The notes under the pieces: model-generated
The model's input: the letters and a program-made list of their open reading frames with translations, nothing else
The model's database searches: none
What the model was told of the DNA's origin: nothing
Position numbers and translations under genes: made by a program
Origin: Gammaproteobacteria bacterium
Lineage (GTDB): Bacteria; Pseudomonadota; Gammaproteobacteria; PS1; Pseudothioglobaceae
Reading direction: 5' to 3'
Assembly (NCBI GenBank): GCA_028599035.1
Contig: JAQRMT010000043.1
Coordinates: forward strand, 1 to 11,055
DNA: 11,055 nt
Part shown: positions 1 through 7,508 of the stretch, one piece after another
Numbering within the stretch: position 1 is the stretch's first letter
Layout of the letters: each line of letters starts with the position of its first letter

Positions 1-153
1 TAGAATGCTCGATTGTGCTTGTTCAAGTATTGTTAGCCCACCCATACTATTCACACTCATCATTGTGTCAGCATCAGTATTAATCTGAAAAAATCCACCC
101 CAAGTACAAGTACTGCTCAAACAACTACATAAAATTAAGGCACGAGTAATCAT
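1..153 (-). CDS. N-terminal part of a small, probably exported protein (partial)
   Basis: An open frame reads leftward from ATG (complement of 151-153) for 51 codons without a stop to the window edge, so the C-terminus is missing. The start is followed by a short basic-then-hydrophobic stretch, MITRALILCSCLSS, that resembles an export signal; several early cysteines (residues 9, 11, 16) are present but no classic lipobox. The next visible residues are polar and include GGFFQINTDADTMMS. I do not recognise the family. A TATAAT box lies about 40 bp upstream on the same strand, which supports a real gene here. It is divergent from the T2SS operon; an exported protein beside a secretion operon could be a substrate or an unrelated neighbour. 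No Shine-Dalgarno sequence is visible. The call rests on the open frame, the signal-like start and the promoter box only. Confidence 0.4.
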   Translation of the reverse strand, partial: MITRALILCSCLSSTCTWGGFFQINTDADTMMSVNSMGGLTILEQAQSSIL

Positions 154-191
154 TGTTTGTTGGGTTAAGATGTTAAAGTATTTTAAGACAG

Positions 192-197
192 ATTATA
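192..197 (-). promoter_or_regulatory. Candidate -10 box for the leftward gene
   Basis: On the minus strand this hexamer reads TATAAT, a perfect sigma-70 -10 consensus. It would start transcription near position 185 and give a leader of about 30 nt before the ATG at 153. The expected -35 position (about 214-220) has only a weak match, so this is a -10-based prediction in AT-rich DNA. Confidence 0.3.
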
Positions 198-328
198 CCT
201 TTATTTCTAAATGAGAAACTAGGTTTTAACTGGTTCAGGATTTTGTTAATAATCCAAACACCTTTATGAATAATGCTAAAAATTTGAAGCGATTTATGCT
301 TTATAAAATAAGAATGCCTGTTGAGTTG

Positions 329-356
329 TTGTTGGGGTTAATTTAGGTGATATATT
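329..356 (+). promoter_or_regulatory. Candidate promoter of the gsp operon
   Basis: TTGTTG (329-334) is followed after 16 bp by TATATT (351-356), each close to the sigma-70 consensus. The predicted start of transcription near 363 would give a leader of about 44 nt before gspC. The TTGACA at 363-368 was considered as the -35 instead but has no good -10 at 16-18 bp. No operator palindrome stands out, so regulation cannot be read from the sequence. Confidence 0.35.
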
Positions 357-406
357 GGCGATTTGACACGGTTTCTTAACTTATTTTCACTGTAAAATTA
401 CGCTTT

Positions 407-1309
407 ATGGATTTAAAGACTGAATTAACTGCAAGTTGGGCACAATTTAAGCGCTTTAATACACTTTATCAAGATAAAGTTAGAGAGGGCGTGTCGGTGT
501 GTTTGGTGGTTTATTTGGCTTATGTTTGTGCGCAGTTGGCGTTGGGTGTATTTACTAACAATTCACAAAGCCAAACCGTGGCAATGGCTAATGCCAATAC
601 ACTCAAATCAAATACTGAGAATGTGAGGGCATACCATAATTTGTTTGGTCAATTTCAGCGTGCCCAGCCTCGTAAAAAAAATTACCAAAAGGTGAAACTT
701 ACGCCACTTAATTTAACTTTAGTGGGGACTGTTTTTAAGGCGAAAAATGCATTAGCAATTATTAAAAACGGCAAAGCTAAAGCCAAGGTTTATCGACAAG
801 GCGACAAAATTATCTCTGGTGTATTGCTAAAGGATGTTGCTAAGAATTATGTGGTGATTGAAAGAGGAGGGAAATTAGAAAAGATATTAATCAAATTTAA
901 CTATATTCGCCCCAATGGACAGCCTAAAAGAAAAACAATTGATTTGGGTAAATCTAAGCGCAAAGCACCTTCTACCGGCAATCTATCAGGCACTCAAAAG
1001 CGCAAGTTAAGTAATTACTTAAAAGAGGTTTCTAGTAAGCCAGAGGGGCTGTTAACACTAATTAGCATTGCGCCAAATTTTAGCAATGGTAAACTTACAG
1101 GTTTTAAATTAAATTCTAGCAAAGAAAAACAATTATTTAACGACTTAGGGTTTAAGGAAAATGACACTGTGACTCGCATTAATAACACGATACTTGATGA
1201 TTTTTCTGCCTCTTTTAAGGTAGTTAAATTGTTAAAGAAAACAAATTTTTTTGATATTTATCTTGATCGTCATGGCGAACAACATATTATCACTCTTGAC
1301 TTGAATTAA
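407..1309 (+). CDS. gspC: Type II secretion system inner-membrane coupling protein GspC
   Basis: GspC sits in the inner membrane and reaches across the periplasm to the N0 domain of the secretin, linking the platform to the outer-membrane channel. The 300-residue protein has the family order: a short cytoplasmic N-terminus, one membrane helix (about residues 29-49), a linker, an HR (homology region) beta domain (about 98-165, with LVGTVF and the YRQGDKI turn), and a C-terminal PDZ domain (about 212-300, containing LGFKENDTVTRINN). The C-terminal module is a PDZ fold rather than the coiled coil of some relatives. The linker between HR and PDZ (about 167-203) is unusually rich in lysine and arginine. 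The ATG gives the correct short N-terminus before the helix; no Shine-Dalgarno is visible. It is the first gene of the operon, 7 bp ahead of gspD. Identification is from domain order and context. Confidence 0.93.
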   Translation: MDLKTELTASWAQFKRFNTLYQDKVREGVSVCLVVYLAYVCAQLALGVFTNNSQSQTVAMANANTLKSNTENVRAYHNLFGQFQRAQPRKKNYQKVKLTPLNLTLVGTVFKAKNALAIIKNGKAKAKVYRQGDKIISGVLLKDVAKNYVVIERGGKLEKILIKFNYIRPNGQPKRKTIDLGKSKRKAPSTGNLSGTQKRKLSNYLKEVSSKPEGLLTLISIAPNFSNGKLTGFKLNSSKEKQLFNDLGFKENDTVTRINNTILDDFSASFKVVKLLKKTNFFDIYLDRHGEQHIITLDLN

Positions 1310-1316
1310 CGCCAAT

Positions 1317-3209
1317 ATGAAACAACAAATTAAAATTATTTTACTTTGGCTGTTATTCAGTTCGTATTCTCAGGCTTTAGTGCTTAATCTAAAAAATACC
1401 GATATTCGCACACTTATTAATACCGTGTCTCAAGCAACAGGCAAGAACTTTATTATTGACCCTAGAGTGAAGGCTAAAGTCAATGTGGTTAGCAATCAAG
1501 ATGTTAGTGATGAAAGGCTTTATCATTTTTTTGCCTCTATTTTGCAAGTACATGGCTATGTGATTATTTCGGGTGATGATTTTGATAAGATATTGCCCAA
1601 AAACGCCACTAAGAACACCTCACCTACCAAGCTTTCTGATGATTTGATTGTTAGCGCAGTGCTTGTGGTGAAAAATGTTGCAGCAAAAGAGTTGATTGCT
1701 ATTTTGCGTCCATTGGTTTCGCAATATGGATATTTAGCTGCTTATAACCCCTCTAATAGCATTGTGATGACGGACACAACTGCCAGTATTAAGCGCATTA
1801 AAGATATGATTGCCATCTTGGATAAGCAAGTGGATGAAGACTATGAGATTATCACCCTGGAGCATACAAGCGCACAAGAAATAGCAAATATTATTAAATC
1901 GTTATTGACAAAAAAAACCGGCAATGCGTTGGTTATTAGCGTTAACACGCAAACCAATCAAATTATTATTGGTGGCAATCAAAGTAAACGCCTTAAGGCA
2001 CGATTTTTAATCAGTGAGCTAGATAAACAACAAGGGGAGTCTGGTGCTACTTCCATTATTTATTTAAAACACGCAGATGCAAAAAATGTTCTGCCTATAT
2101 TGCAAGGTATTGCAAAGCAAACAACTGACAAGGCGCAGAAAAACAAGGTGCCAGTTAATATTCAAGCAGATGAATCTACTAATGCAATTGTGATAACTGC
2201 CCCAGTAGCAATCACTTTGAATATTAAAAAGATTATCAATAAATTAGATATTGAGCGTGTACAAGTATTGATTGAGGCAGTTATTGCTGAGATTAGTTCG
2301 TCAAACACCAATGAGCTGGGTATTCAATGGCTGGGCAAAAGTGGGAATGGCATTGGAATGATTGATTTTAATGGACAAATACCTGCTTTATTAAGGTCTA
2401 CAAGTTCTGCCACCATAAAATCAGGCGCTACTTTTTTTGCTGGATCAGTAACAGAAGACAGTAGTGGCAAAGTGACTAACGCACTAGGTTTGGTTATCAA
2501 TGCACTCAACAGTCTTGGTAATGCTAATATTTTATCCACCCCATCCATTGTTACTTTGGACAACGAAGAGGCAGAAATTGTTGTGGGTAATGAGGTGCCG
2601 TTTATCACCAATACGCAACTGAGCGACAACAATTCCAATCCTTTTCAGAATTACGAACGCAAAAATGTTGGTTTAACCTTGAAAGTCAAGCCTCAAGTTA
2701 ATGGCGGTAATGGCGTTAAGTTGAAAATAGAACAAGAGGTCTCTAATGTCTTGCCTTCTTCTACTGCAGTTGATTTGATTACTTCAAAAAGAAACATTAA
2801 AACCACAGTCTTGGTGGAAAATAATAAATTATTAGTGCTGGGCGGGATGATTGACACTGTAACGCGTGAAGCACAGAAAAAAGTCCCCTTGTTAGGCGAT
2901 GTTCCATTTTTAGGAAGGCTGTTTCGTTACGATACTAAAACCAAGGAAAAGCGTCATTTACTGGTTTTTATTAGACCAACAATATTAACTAAACATAATA
3001 TAAACGATATTAGTCAACAAAAATACAGTTACTTTCAGGCAGAAAAGATATTAGAAAGTATTCAGGTTGATGAATTTGAGGATCTCTTGCCAAATCATGA
3101 CCCTGCTAGTCGGAAACAAATACAGTCAAAAAAACAACCAAAGATACAACTTAAAGCGCAAGTACCCAAGTCGGATGAATACGATTTCTACGAAACTTTT
3201 GATGAATAA
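1317..3209 (+). CDS. gspD: Type II secretion system secretin GspD
   Basis: GspD forms the multimeric outer-membrane channel through which folded substrates leave. The 630-residue protein starts with a Sec signal peptide, probably cut after SQA at residue 20. Then come the N0 domain (about 21-90, with LKNTDIRTLINTVSQATGKN), N1 (about 112-170), N2 (about 176-238), N3 (about 245-312) and the secretin barrel domain (about 316-556). The barrel contains the family signature VPLLGDVPFLGRLF (523-536) followed by the membrane-proximal LLVFIRPTIL. N1-N3 repeats end in the typical VI/IV-x-T/G strands. After the barrel a tail of about 70 residues is first basic and glutamine/lysine-rich, then ends acidic and aromatic (YDFYETFDE). 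No lipobox is present, so outer-membrane targeting would need a pilotin or be autonomous. Length is near normal for GspD. It lies 7 bp after gspC and 36 bp before gspE. Confidence 0.97.
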   Translation: MKQQIKIILLWLLFSSYSQALVLNLKNTDIRTLINTVSQATGKNFIIDPRVKAKVNVVSNQDVSDERLYHFFASILQVHGYVIISGDDFDKILPKNATKNTSPTKLSDDLIVSAVLVVKNVAAKELIAILRPLVSQYGYLAAYNPSNSIVMTDTTASIKRIKDMIAILDKQVDEDYEIITLEHTSAQEIANIIKSLLTKKTGNALVISVNTQTNQIIIGGNQSKRLKARFLISELDKQQGESGATSIIYLKHADAKNVLPILQGIAKQTTDKAQKNKVPVNIQADESTNAIVITAPVAITLNIKKIINKLDIERVQVLIEAVIAEISSSNTNELGIQWLGKSGNGIGMIDFNGQIPALLRSTSSATIKSGATFFAGSVTEDSSGKVTNALGLVINALNSLGNANILSTPSIVTLDNEEAEIVVGNEVPFITNTQLSDNNSNPFQNYERKNVGLTLKVKPQVNGGNGVKLKIEQEVSNVLPSSTAVDLITSKRNIKTTVLVENNKLLVLGGMIDTVTREAQKKVPLLGDVPFLGRLFRYDTKTKEKRHLLVFIRPTILTKHNINDISQQKYSYFQAEKILESIQVDEFEDLLPNHDPASRKQIQSKKQPKIQLKAQVPKSDEYDFYETFDE

Positions 3210-3245
3210 CCACAGCCTATCCCAGCGAGTCGATACATTGGTCTA

Positions 3246-4697
3246 ATGGAAAACAATGCGTCATTGCCTTATTTATTTGCCAAAAAATTTGGCTTGTTGT
3301 TAGAAGGCAATATACTCAGTTATGAGGCGCTACCTGAAATTTCTACCTTATTAGAAATTAGACGCAAATATGGAGAGTGTCAATTAGAAAAAACCTCCAA
3401 AGCTTCTTTAATGCAAAGAATACAGGCGCACTACGAGCATGGTGCGCTGAGTAATTTGCAAGATTTTAGCGACAATGCCGATCAAGATAAAACCCTTGAC
3501 GACATTGCCATGGAGTTATTTGAACCAATAGAGTTGTTAGATTCCGATGATCAAGCGCCCATTATTAGCCTGATTAACGCCTTGTGCGCACAAGCAATTT
3601 TACAAGGTGCTTCTGATATTCATATTGAGCCTTACGAGTCTCGTATTCGTGTTCGTTTTCGCCTAGATGGTATTTTAAAAGAGGTGTTAGAGCCACAACA
3701 AAAGATTGCCCCTTTGCTGGTTTCCCGTATTAAAGTGATGGCAAATCTTGACATTTCTGAGCGGCGTTTGCCTCAAGACGGTAGAATCGCCCTACAACTA
3801 GGTGGGCGAGCCGTAGACATACGCGTATCCGTTATTCCCTCTGGCAAAGGTGAAAAAGTAGTGATGCGTTTATTAGATAAGCAAGTGGGTAGGCTGCAAT
3901 TAAAGCAGCTAGGTATGGATGATAGCACTTATGGAAAAATTAACCAACTCATCAATAAGCCGAACGGTATTATCCTGGTGACAGGCCCTACAGGCTCTGG
4001 AAAAACCACCACGCTTTATGCAGCACTTAGTATGCTTAATAATCAGTCAAGGAATATTACCACCATTGAAGATCCAATTGAATATCATATTGATGGCATT
4101 AACCAAACGCAAATTAATGATAGTATTGATATGTCGTTTGCTAGAGGTCTGAGGGCAATTTTGCGCCAAGACCCCGATATTGTGATGATTGGTGAAATTC
4201 GTGACCAAGAAACCGCTGAAATCGCCGTGCAAGCCAGTTTAACGGGGCATTTGGTGTTTTCTACTTTGCACACTAATAGTGCAAAAGATGCCATTATTCG
4301 CCTGAAAGATATGGGGGTAGAGCCGTTTTTATTGGCATCTAGTCTCTCAGGTGTTTTGGCGCAAAGATTAATCCGCACCTTGTGCCCCAAGTGTAGAAAA
4401 GAACACACAACAGACAAAAAAGAACAAGAAAGGCTGGAGCTAAACAGTCCTAGTATTATTTACACTCCCGACGCTTGTGAGTATTGTCATTACAGTGGTT
4501 TTTCAGGCAGAATCGGTTTATATGAGCTACTGGTAGTTGACGAAAGACTTAGAACGATGATCCACAACGGTGCCAACGAAAATCAGATTAGCAAACATCT
4601 TGAAGGCAAAATGCTCACCTTAAAAGATCAAGCCAAGACCCTTGTTTTACAAGGGCGTTGTAGTCTCGATGAGGTTATTAGAGTAGTTTCAATATGA
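3246..4697 (+). CDS. gspE: Type II secretion system assembly ATPase GspE
   Basis: GspE is the cytoplasmic hexameric ATPase that drives pseudopilus assembly. The 483-residue protein has an N-terminal N1E-type domain (about 1-70, with LPYLFAKKFGLLL) that in known systems binds GspL, then the N2E domain (about 100-215, with ASDIHIEP and RFRLDG). The RecA-like core carries Walker A GPTGSGKTT (247-255), the Asp box around IEDPIEY (274-280), Walker B around DPDIVMIGEIRD (309-320) and the His box GHLVFSTLHTN (334-344). A zinc site is formed by C380/C383 and C411/C414. All catalytic motifs are intact. The ATG at 3246 places the conserved N-terminus correctly. The gene is in the same frame as gspD, separated by the gspD TAA and 36 bp with no further stop. 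Its TGA overlaps the gspF ATG (ATGA), implying translational coupling. Confidence 0.97.
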   Translation: MENNASLPYLFAKKFGLLLEGNILSYEALPEISTLLEIRRKYGECQLEKTSKASLMQRIQAHYEHGALSNLQDFSDNADQDKTLDDIAMELFEPIELLDSDDQAPIISLINALCAQAILQGASDIHIEPYESRIRVRFRLDGILKEVLEPQQKIAPLLVSRIKVMANLDISERRLPQDGRIALQLGGRAVDIRVSVIPSGKGEKVVMRLLDKQVGRLQLKQLGMDDSTYGKINQLINKPNGIILVTGPTGSGKTTTLYAALSMLNNQSRNITTIEDPIEYHIDGINQTQINDSIDMSFARGLRAILRQDPDIVMIGEIRDQETAEIAVQASLTGHLVFSTLHTNSAKDAIIRLKDMGVEPFLLASSLSGVLAQRLIRTLCPKCRKEHTTDKKEQERLELNSPSIIYTPDACEYCHYSGFSGRIGLYELLVVDERLRTMIHNGANENQISKHLEGKMLTLKDQAKTLVLQGRCSLDEVIRVVSI

Positions 4698-5902
4698 GTG
4701 TTTTTGAATATCAGGCCATTGACCAAAAACAGCAAAAAGTTAGCGGTTTAATTGAAAGTGACCATATTAAGAATGCACGCATTCAGCTGAAAGAACAGCA
4801 GCTCATTGTTTTAACTATTACCCCCACTAAGCAGCACTCGGCCAAAGCCAAACACCTGTTTCAAAAACACCTTAGTATGACCGATATTGCCATGCTGACC
4901 CGTCAATTAGGCTCTTTAATTCAGGCGGCCATTCCGATTGACCAAGCGCTGAATACGATTTTACAAAATCAGCATAAAAAACACCTTGTTAAAATCATTA
5001 AACAAACACATTCTCAAATTTTGCAAGGGCAATCTTTGGCAAAATCACTGGATTCAAATCATGAGCAATTCCCCGATTATTACATTGCCACTATTGAGCT
5101 TGGAGAGGCGAGTGCAAAGTTAGGCACCATCTTAGAGGCGTTAGCAATTGATATCGAAAAACAGCAGCAATTTAGAAGAAAAGTATCTGCCGCTATGATT
5201 TATCCAATGGTCGTGTCTGTGATTGCCCTAGTTGTGGTTTATTCATTGTTGGTTTTTATCGTGCCACAGATTGCAGCAGTGTTCCAAGATTCTGGCCAAG
5301 AATTACCTGGAATTACCACCTTTGTGATTAACTTAAATGAATTTTTAACCCAACATTCTATCACTATTTTTAGTATTTTACTGCTCTTAATAGTCAGTGT
5401 GAAATTGTTACTTAAAAACCCCAATATTAAAGAAAAAATGCAAAGGTTGCTAGTTAAAGTACCCTCCATTGGAAAAGTATTGATAACCACCAACGCCATC
5501 CGCTTTGCTCGTACCTTTGCCTTATTATATGAAAGTGGCGCACCAGTGATTAATGCGCTGAACAATTCAGCCATGGCACTTAATTATTTGCCCATGCGCC
5601 AAGCCATACTCAAGGCCAGAGAAAAAGTGCGTGAAGGCTCGTCATTATTCTCAGCTTTTAAACAATATCAAGCCTTACCTCCTGTGACTCTTTATATGTT
5701 GGCAAGCGGAGAAACCAGCGGGCAACTCGCAAAAATGCTCAACAAAGCCGCACAGAATCAAGAAAATGAAATCGATCATTACACCACAAAACTGGTTAAT
5801 ATTTTTGAACCCGTGATGATACTGATTATGGGCGGTGTTGTGTTGTTTATTGTTTTAGCAATGCTACTGCCAATTTTTGAACTCAATCAGATTCCTTTAT
5901 AA
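4694..5902 (+). CDS. gspF: Type II secretion system inner-membrane platform protein GspF
   Basis: GspF is the polytopic inner-membrane protein thought to transmit GspE motion to the growing pseudopilus. The 402-residue protein has two copies of the T2SSF four-helix domain: the first about residues 65-190 (MLTRQLGSLIQAAIPIDQAL) and the second about 268-392 (RFARTFALLYESGAPVINAL), with the matching ELGEAS and ASGETSGQL turns at 135-140 and 337-344. Three membrane helices are visible, about 168-192, 221-240 and 372-395, as usual for the family. The length is typical. It starts with a 4-bp overlap (ATGA) on gspE and ends with TAATAA, the second TAA directly touching the ATG of the next gene. No truncation or missing motif was seen. 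Confidence 0.96.
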   Translation: MSVFEYQAIDQKQQKVSGLIESDHIKNARIQLKEQQLIVLTITPTKQHSAKAKHLFQKHLSMTDIAMLTRQLGSLIQAAIPIDQALNTILQNQHKKHLVKIIKQTHSQILQGQSLAKSLDSNHEQFPDYYIATIELGEASAKLGTILEALAIDIEKQQQFRRKVSAAMIYPMVVSVIALVVVYSLLVFIVPQIAAVFQDSGQELPGITTFVINLNEFLTQHSITIFSILLLLIVSVKLLLKNPNIKEKMQRLLVKVPSIGKVLITTNAIRFARTFALLYESGAPVINALNNSAMALNYLPMRQAILKAREKVREGSSLFSAFKQYQALPPVTLYMLASGETSGQLAKMLNKAAQNQENEIDHYTTKLVNIFEPVMILIMGGVVLFIVLAMLLPIFELNQIPL

Positions 5903-5905
5903 TAA

Positions 5906-6910
5906 ATGATTGCACGATTTATTTTTACTTTTGGTTTAGGTGCTTTGGTCGGCTGGTTCGCTAATGGATATTGGCACAGAGTGGTTACCACGGTTACAAA
6001 AATTCAAAAACCAGTGGCAGTTGAAAAAGCATGGGTTGAAATACCCTGTATCCCAGAACCCGTTCAAAGCCCCCAAAATCCTCAAGCCTCTCAGGCCTCT
6101 AAAAACTCTCAATCTGCCAATGTGATTGATATTTATGCACCTGAAGTTTTGATGGTGCGTAGCAAAATAGCTATTGGCAAAGGCGATTATGCAACTGCAT
6201 TAATTCACCTTGAGGATTTACTCACTCAGGTGCAAGATATTTACCCTCAAAAGTCTATAGAGCTAATGTTTGTCAATATCAGCAAGCGATATATCGAGCA
6301 ATTGGGAAGCAATCAGCCACAACAGACAATAGATTTTCTAAACAGAGTAATTAACATTCTGCCTAATTATTTAGAATTCCATTATCTGTTAGCACAGTTG
6401 TTTTTAACACTTGAGAATTATTCACAAGTGCAACATCAACTCAGCTTCTTGGCGAATAATATTCAATGGAAAGTGCAATTTGACCAGTTACAGGCGCAAC
6501 TCAATTATGCTCAAATTTTCCAACAAGGTGAGATTACAATCCCACTGATTAGACTCACTAACGCATGGCATATTGATGTCATGGTTGATAACGCCCCCGC
6601 TCGACTAATCCTAGATACTGGTGCAAGTATCACCACATTAAGTGAGCATTTAATGACAGATAATTATCAATCTTTGGGTGCTGTTACTCTTAGCACTGCG
6701 AACGGAACACTGCCCGCATTTAGAGTTAATATTGACACTTTTTCGGTAGGTGCTGTTATTAAACGAAACTTTCCCGTAGTCATACTGCCTAAAGAAAAAT
6801 TACCACACAATATTGACGGCTTGTTGGGGTTAGATTGGCTATCGCAGTTCAATTTTGTGATTGACAAAAAAAACGCATTGCTACATCTTACACCTGCTGT
6901 TAATTTTTAG
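5906..6910 (+). CDS. Membrane-anchored TPR and retropepsin-like aspartic protease, embedded in the T2SS operon
   Basis: This 334-residue protein is not one of the standard Gsp components. It has an N-terminal membrane helix (about residues 4-20), a proline/glutamine/serine-rich linker (about 46-72), a helical region with TPR-like units (about 80-106 and 116-185), and a C-terminal single-lobed aspartic protease domain of retropepsin type (about 212-330). Within it are the catalytic ILDTGAS (D237), a flap-like STANG (263-267) and the hydrophobic DGLLGLD (304-310) that follows it in this fold. One DTG per chain means it must dimerise to be active. The anchor topology suggests the protease faces the periplasm, as in the Caulobacter PerP type of retropepsin-like protease. 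It follows gspF by 3 bp and precedes gspG by 47 bp, so co-transcription is very likely. Substrate is unknown; a pseudopilin, GspC or an exported protein is inference. It is unrelated to GspO, the multi-pass prepilin peptidase. Confidence 0.85.
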   Translation: MIARFIFTFGLGALVGWFANGYWHRVVTTVTKIQKPVAVEKAWVEIPCIPEPVQSPQNPQASQASKNSQSANVIDIYAPEVLMVRSKIAIGKGDYATALIHLEDLLTQVQDIYPQKSIELMFVNISKRYIEQLGSNQPQQTIDFLNRVINILPNYLEFHYLLAQLFLTLENYSQVQHQLSFLANNIQWKVQFDQLQAQLNYAQIFQQGEITIPLIRLTNAWHIDVMVDNAPARLILDTGASITTLSEHLMTDNYQSLGAVTLSTANGTLPAFRVNIDTFSVGAVIKRNFPVVILPKEKLPHNIDGLLGLDWLSQFNFVIDKKNALLHLTPAVNF

Positions 6911-6918
6911 TTCTTGGG

Positions 6919-6924
6919 TATAAT
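6919..6924 (+). promoter_or_regulatory. Candidate internal promoter (-10) before gspG
   Basis: A perfect TATAAT preceded by TTGGG lies 34 bp before the gspG ATG, in the only noncoding gap ahead of that gene. A start near 6931 would give a short A/C-rich, unstructured leader. The -35 region overlaps the end of the preceding gene and is poor. A separate promoter would fit the higher amount of GspG needed as the main pilus subunit. Confidence 0.35.
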
Positions 6925-6957
6925 AATTAACCACAACAATCAAGTCACAACAAATTT

Positions 6958-7350
6958 ATGAAAACAAAACACAAAAACAAACAACAAGGCTTTACCTTAA
7001 TTGAAATACTGGTGGTCGTAGCTATTATTGGCATTTTGGCGAGTATTATCGTGCCCAAGCTAACCAGCAAAGTGGATTACGCTCGTACACAAAAAGCACG
7101 CCACGATATTAAAACCCTATCCTCAGTGCTGAGTTTATACAAACTAGACAAATTCAGCTATCCAAGTCAAGGTCTGGAAGCATTGGTTGGTGATTATTTA
7201 GACAAGCTACCTAAAGACCCTTGGAATAGGGATTATATTTACTTAAGCCCAGGTGCACACAACGCCAAATCTTTTGATTTATACACCTATGGCGCTGATG
7301 GTGTCTCTGGCGGCACCGATGAAAACAAAGACATTAATAACTGGGAATAA
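6958..7350 (+). CDS. gspG: Type II secretion system major pseudopilin GspG
   Basis: GspG is the main subunit of the periplasmic pseudopilus. The 130-residue precursor has an 11-residue basic leader ending QQG, then FTLIEILVVVAIIGILAS: the prepilin peptidase site is G11|F12, with the conserved Glu at mature position +5 (E16). The helix is followed by the small GspG domain, including LPKDPWNRDYIY (84-95) and the calcium-binding end YGADGVSGGTDENKDINNW (111-129), both diagnostic of GspG. The length matches the family. It is separated by 47 bp from the protease gene and followed by a hairpin and a 214-bp gap, unlike the tightly packed genes on either side, so it may form its own expression unit. 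No Shine-Dalgarno is visible upstream of the ATG. Confidence 0.97.
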   Translation: MKTKHKNKQQGFTLIEILVVVAIIGILASIIVPKLTSKVDYARTQKARHDIKTLSSVLSLYKLDKFSYPSQGLEALVGDYLDKLPKDPWNRDYIYLSPGAHNAKSFDLYTYGADGVSGGTDENKDINNWE

Positions 7351-7351
7351 G

Positions 7352-7372
7352 CCAGTATCGCTAAAGTGCTGG
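7352..7372 (+). other. Hairpin just after the gspG stop codon
   Basis: CCAGTAT (7352-7358) pairs with GTGCTGG (7366-7372) across a 7-nt loop, five Watson-Crick and two G-U pairs. It begins one base after the gspG stop. No T-run follows, so it is not a standard intrinsic terminator; it could protect the gspG 3' end from exonucleases and raise its level relative to downstream genes. Confidence 0.4.
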
Positions 7373-7508
7373 TAGATGAAATGACCTTATTCTAATTAAA
7401 TGGAGTGTTTTTGAATTGTTTCGTTATTTTAAACAAAACCAATCAATCAAAATTAGGGTGTGATTAAACCAGAGTGCGAATACATCGATAATATGGTTGG
7501 TAAAAAAC

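Noticed and set aside
238..255. GGATT/AATCC hairpin in the gspC upstream region as an operator or terminator
   Set aside because: It has only five pairs, an AT-rich loop and no extension; it is expected by chance in such DNA.
363..368. TTGACA as the -35 of the gsp operon promoter
   Set aside because: No acceptable -10 lies 16-18 bp downstream; the nearest TAAAAT is 24 bp away. TTGTTG/TATATT just upstream is better.
2324..2638. Minus-strand open frame inside gspD (and similar ones at 4047-4417, 5239-5574, 6667-6867 and 7865-8098)
   Set aside because: These lie antisense to well-supported gsp or protease genes, have no recognisable domains and look like chance open frames.
5940..6125. Plus-strand 61-codon frame inside the protease gene
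   Set aside because: It is a shifted frame within the membrane anchor and proline-rich linker with no independent signal.
7352..7372. Hairpin after gspG as an intrinsic terminator
   Set aside because: No T-run follows the stem, and the downstream gspHIJK genes have no strong promoter of their own, so full termination is unlikely.
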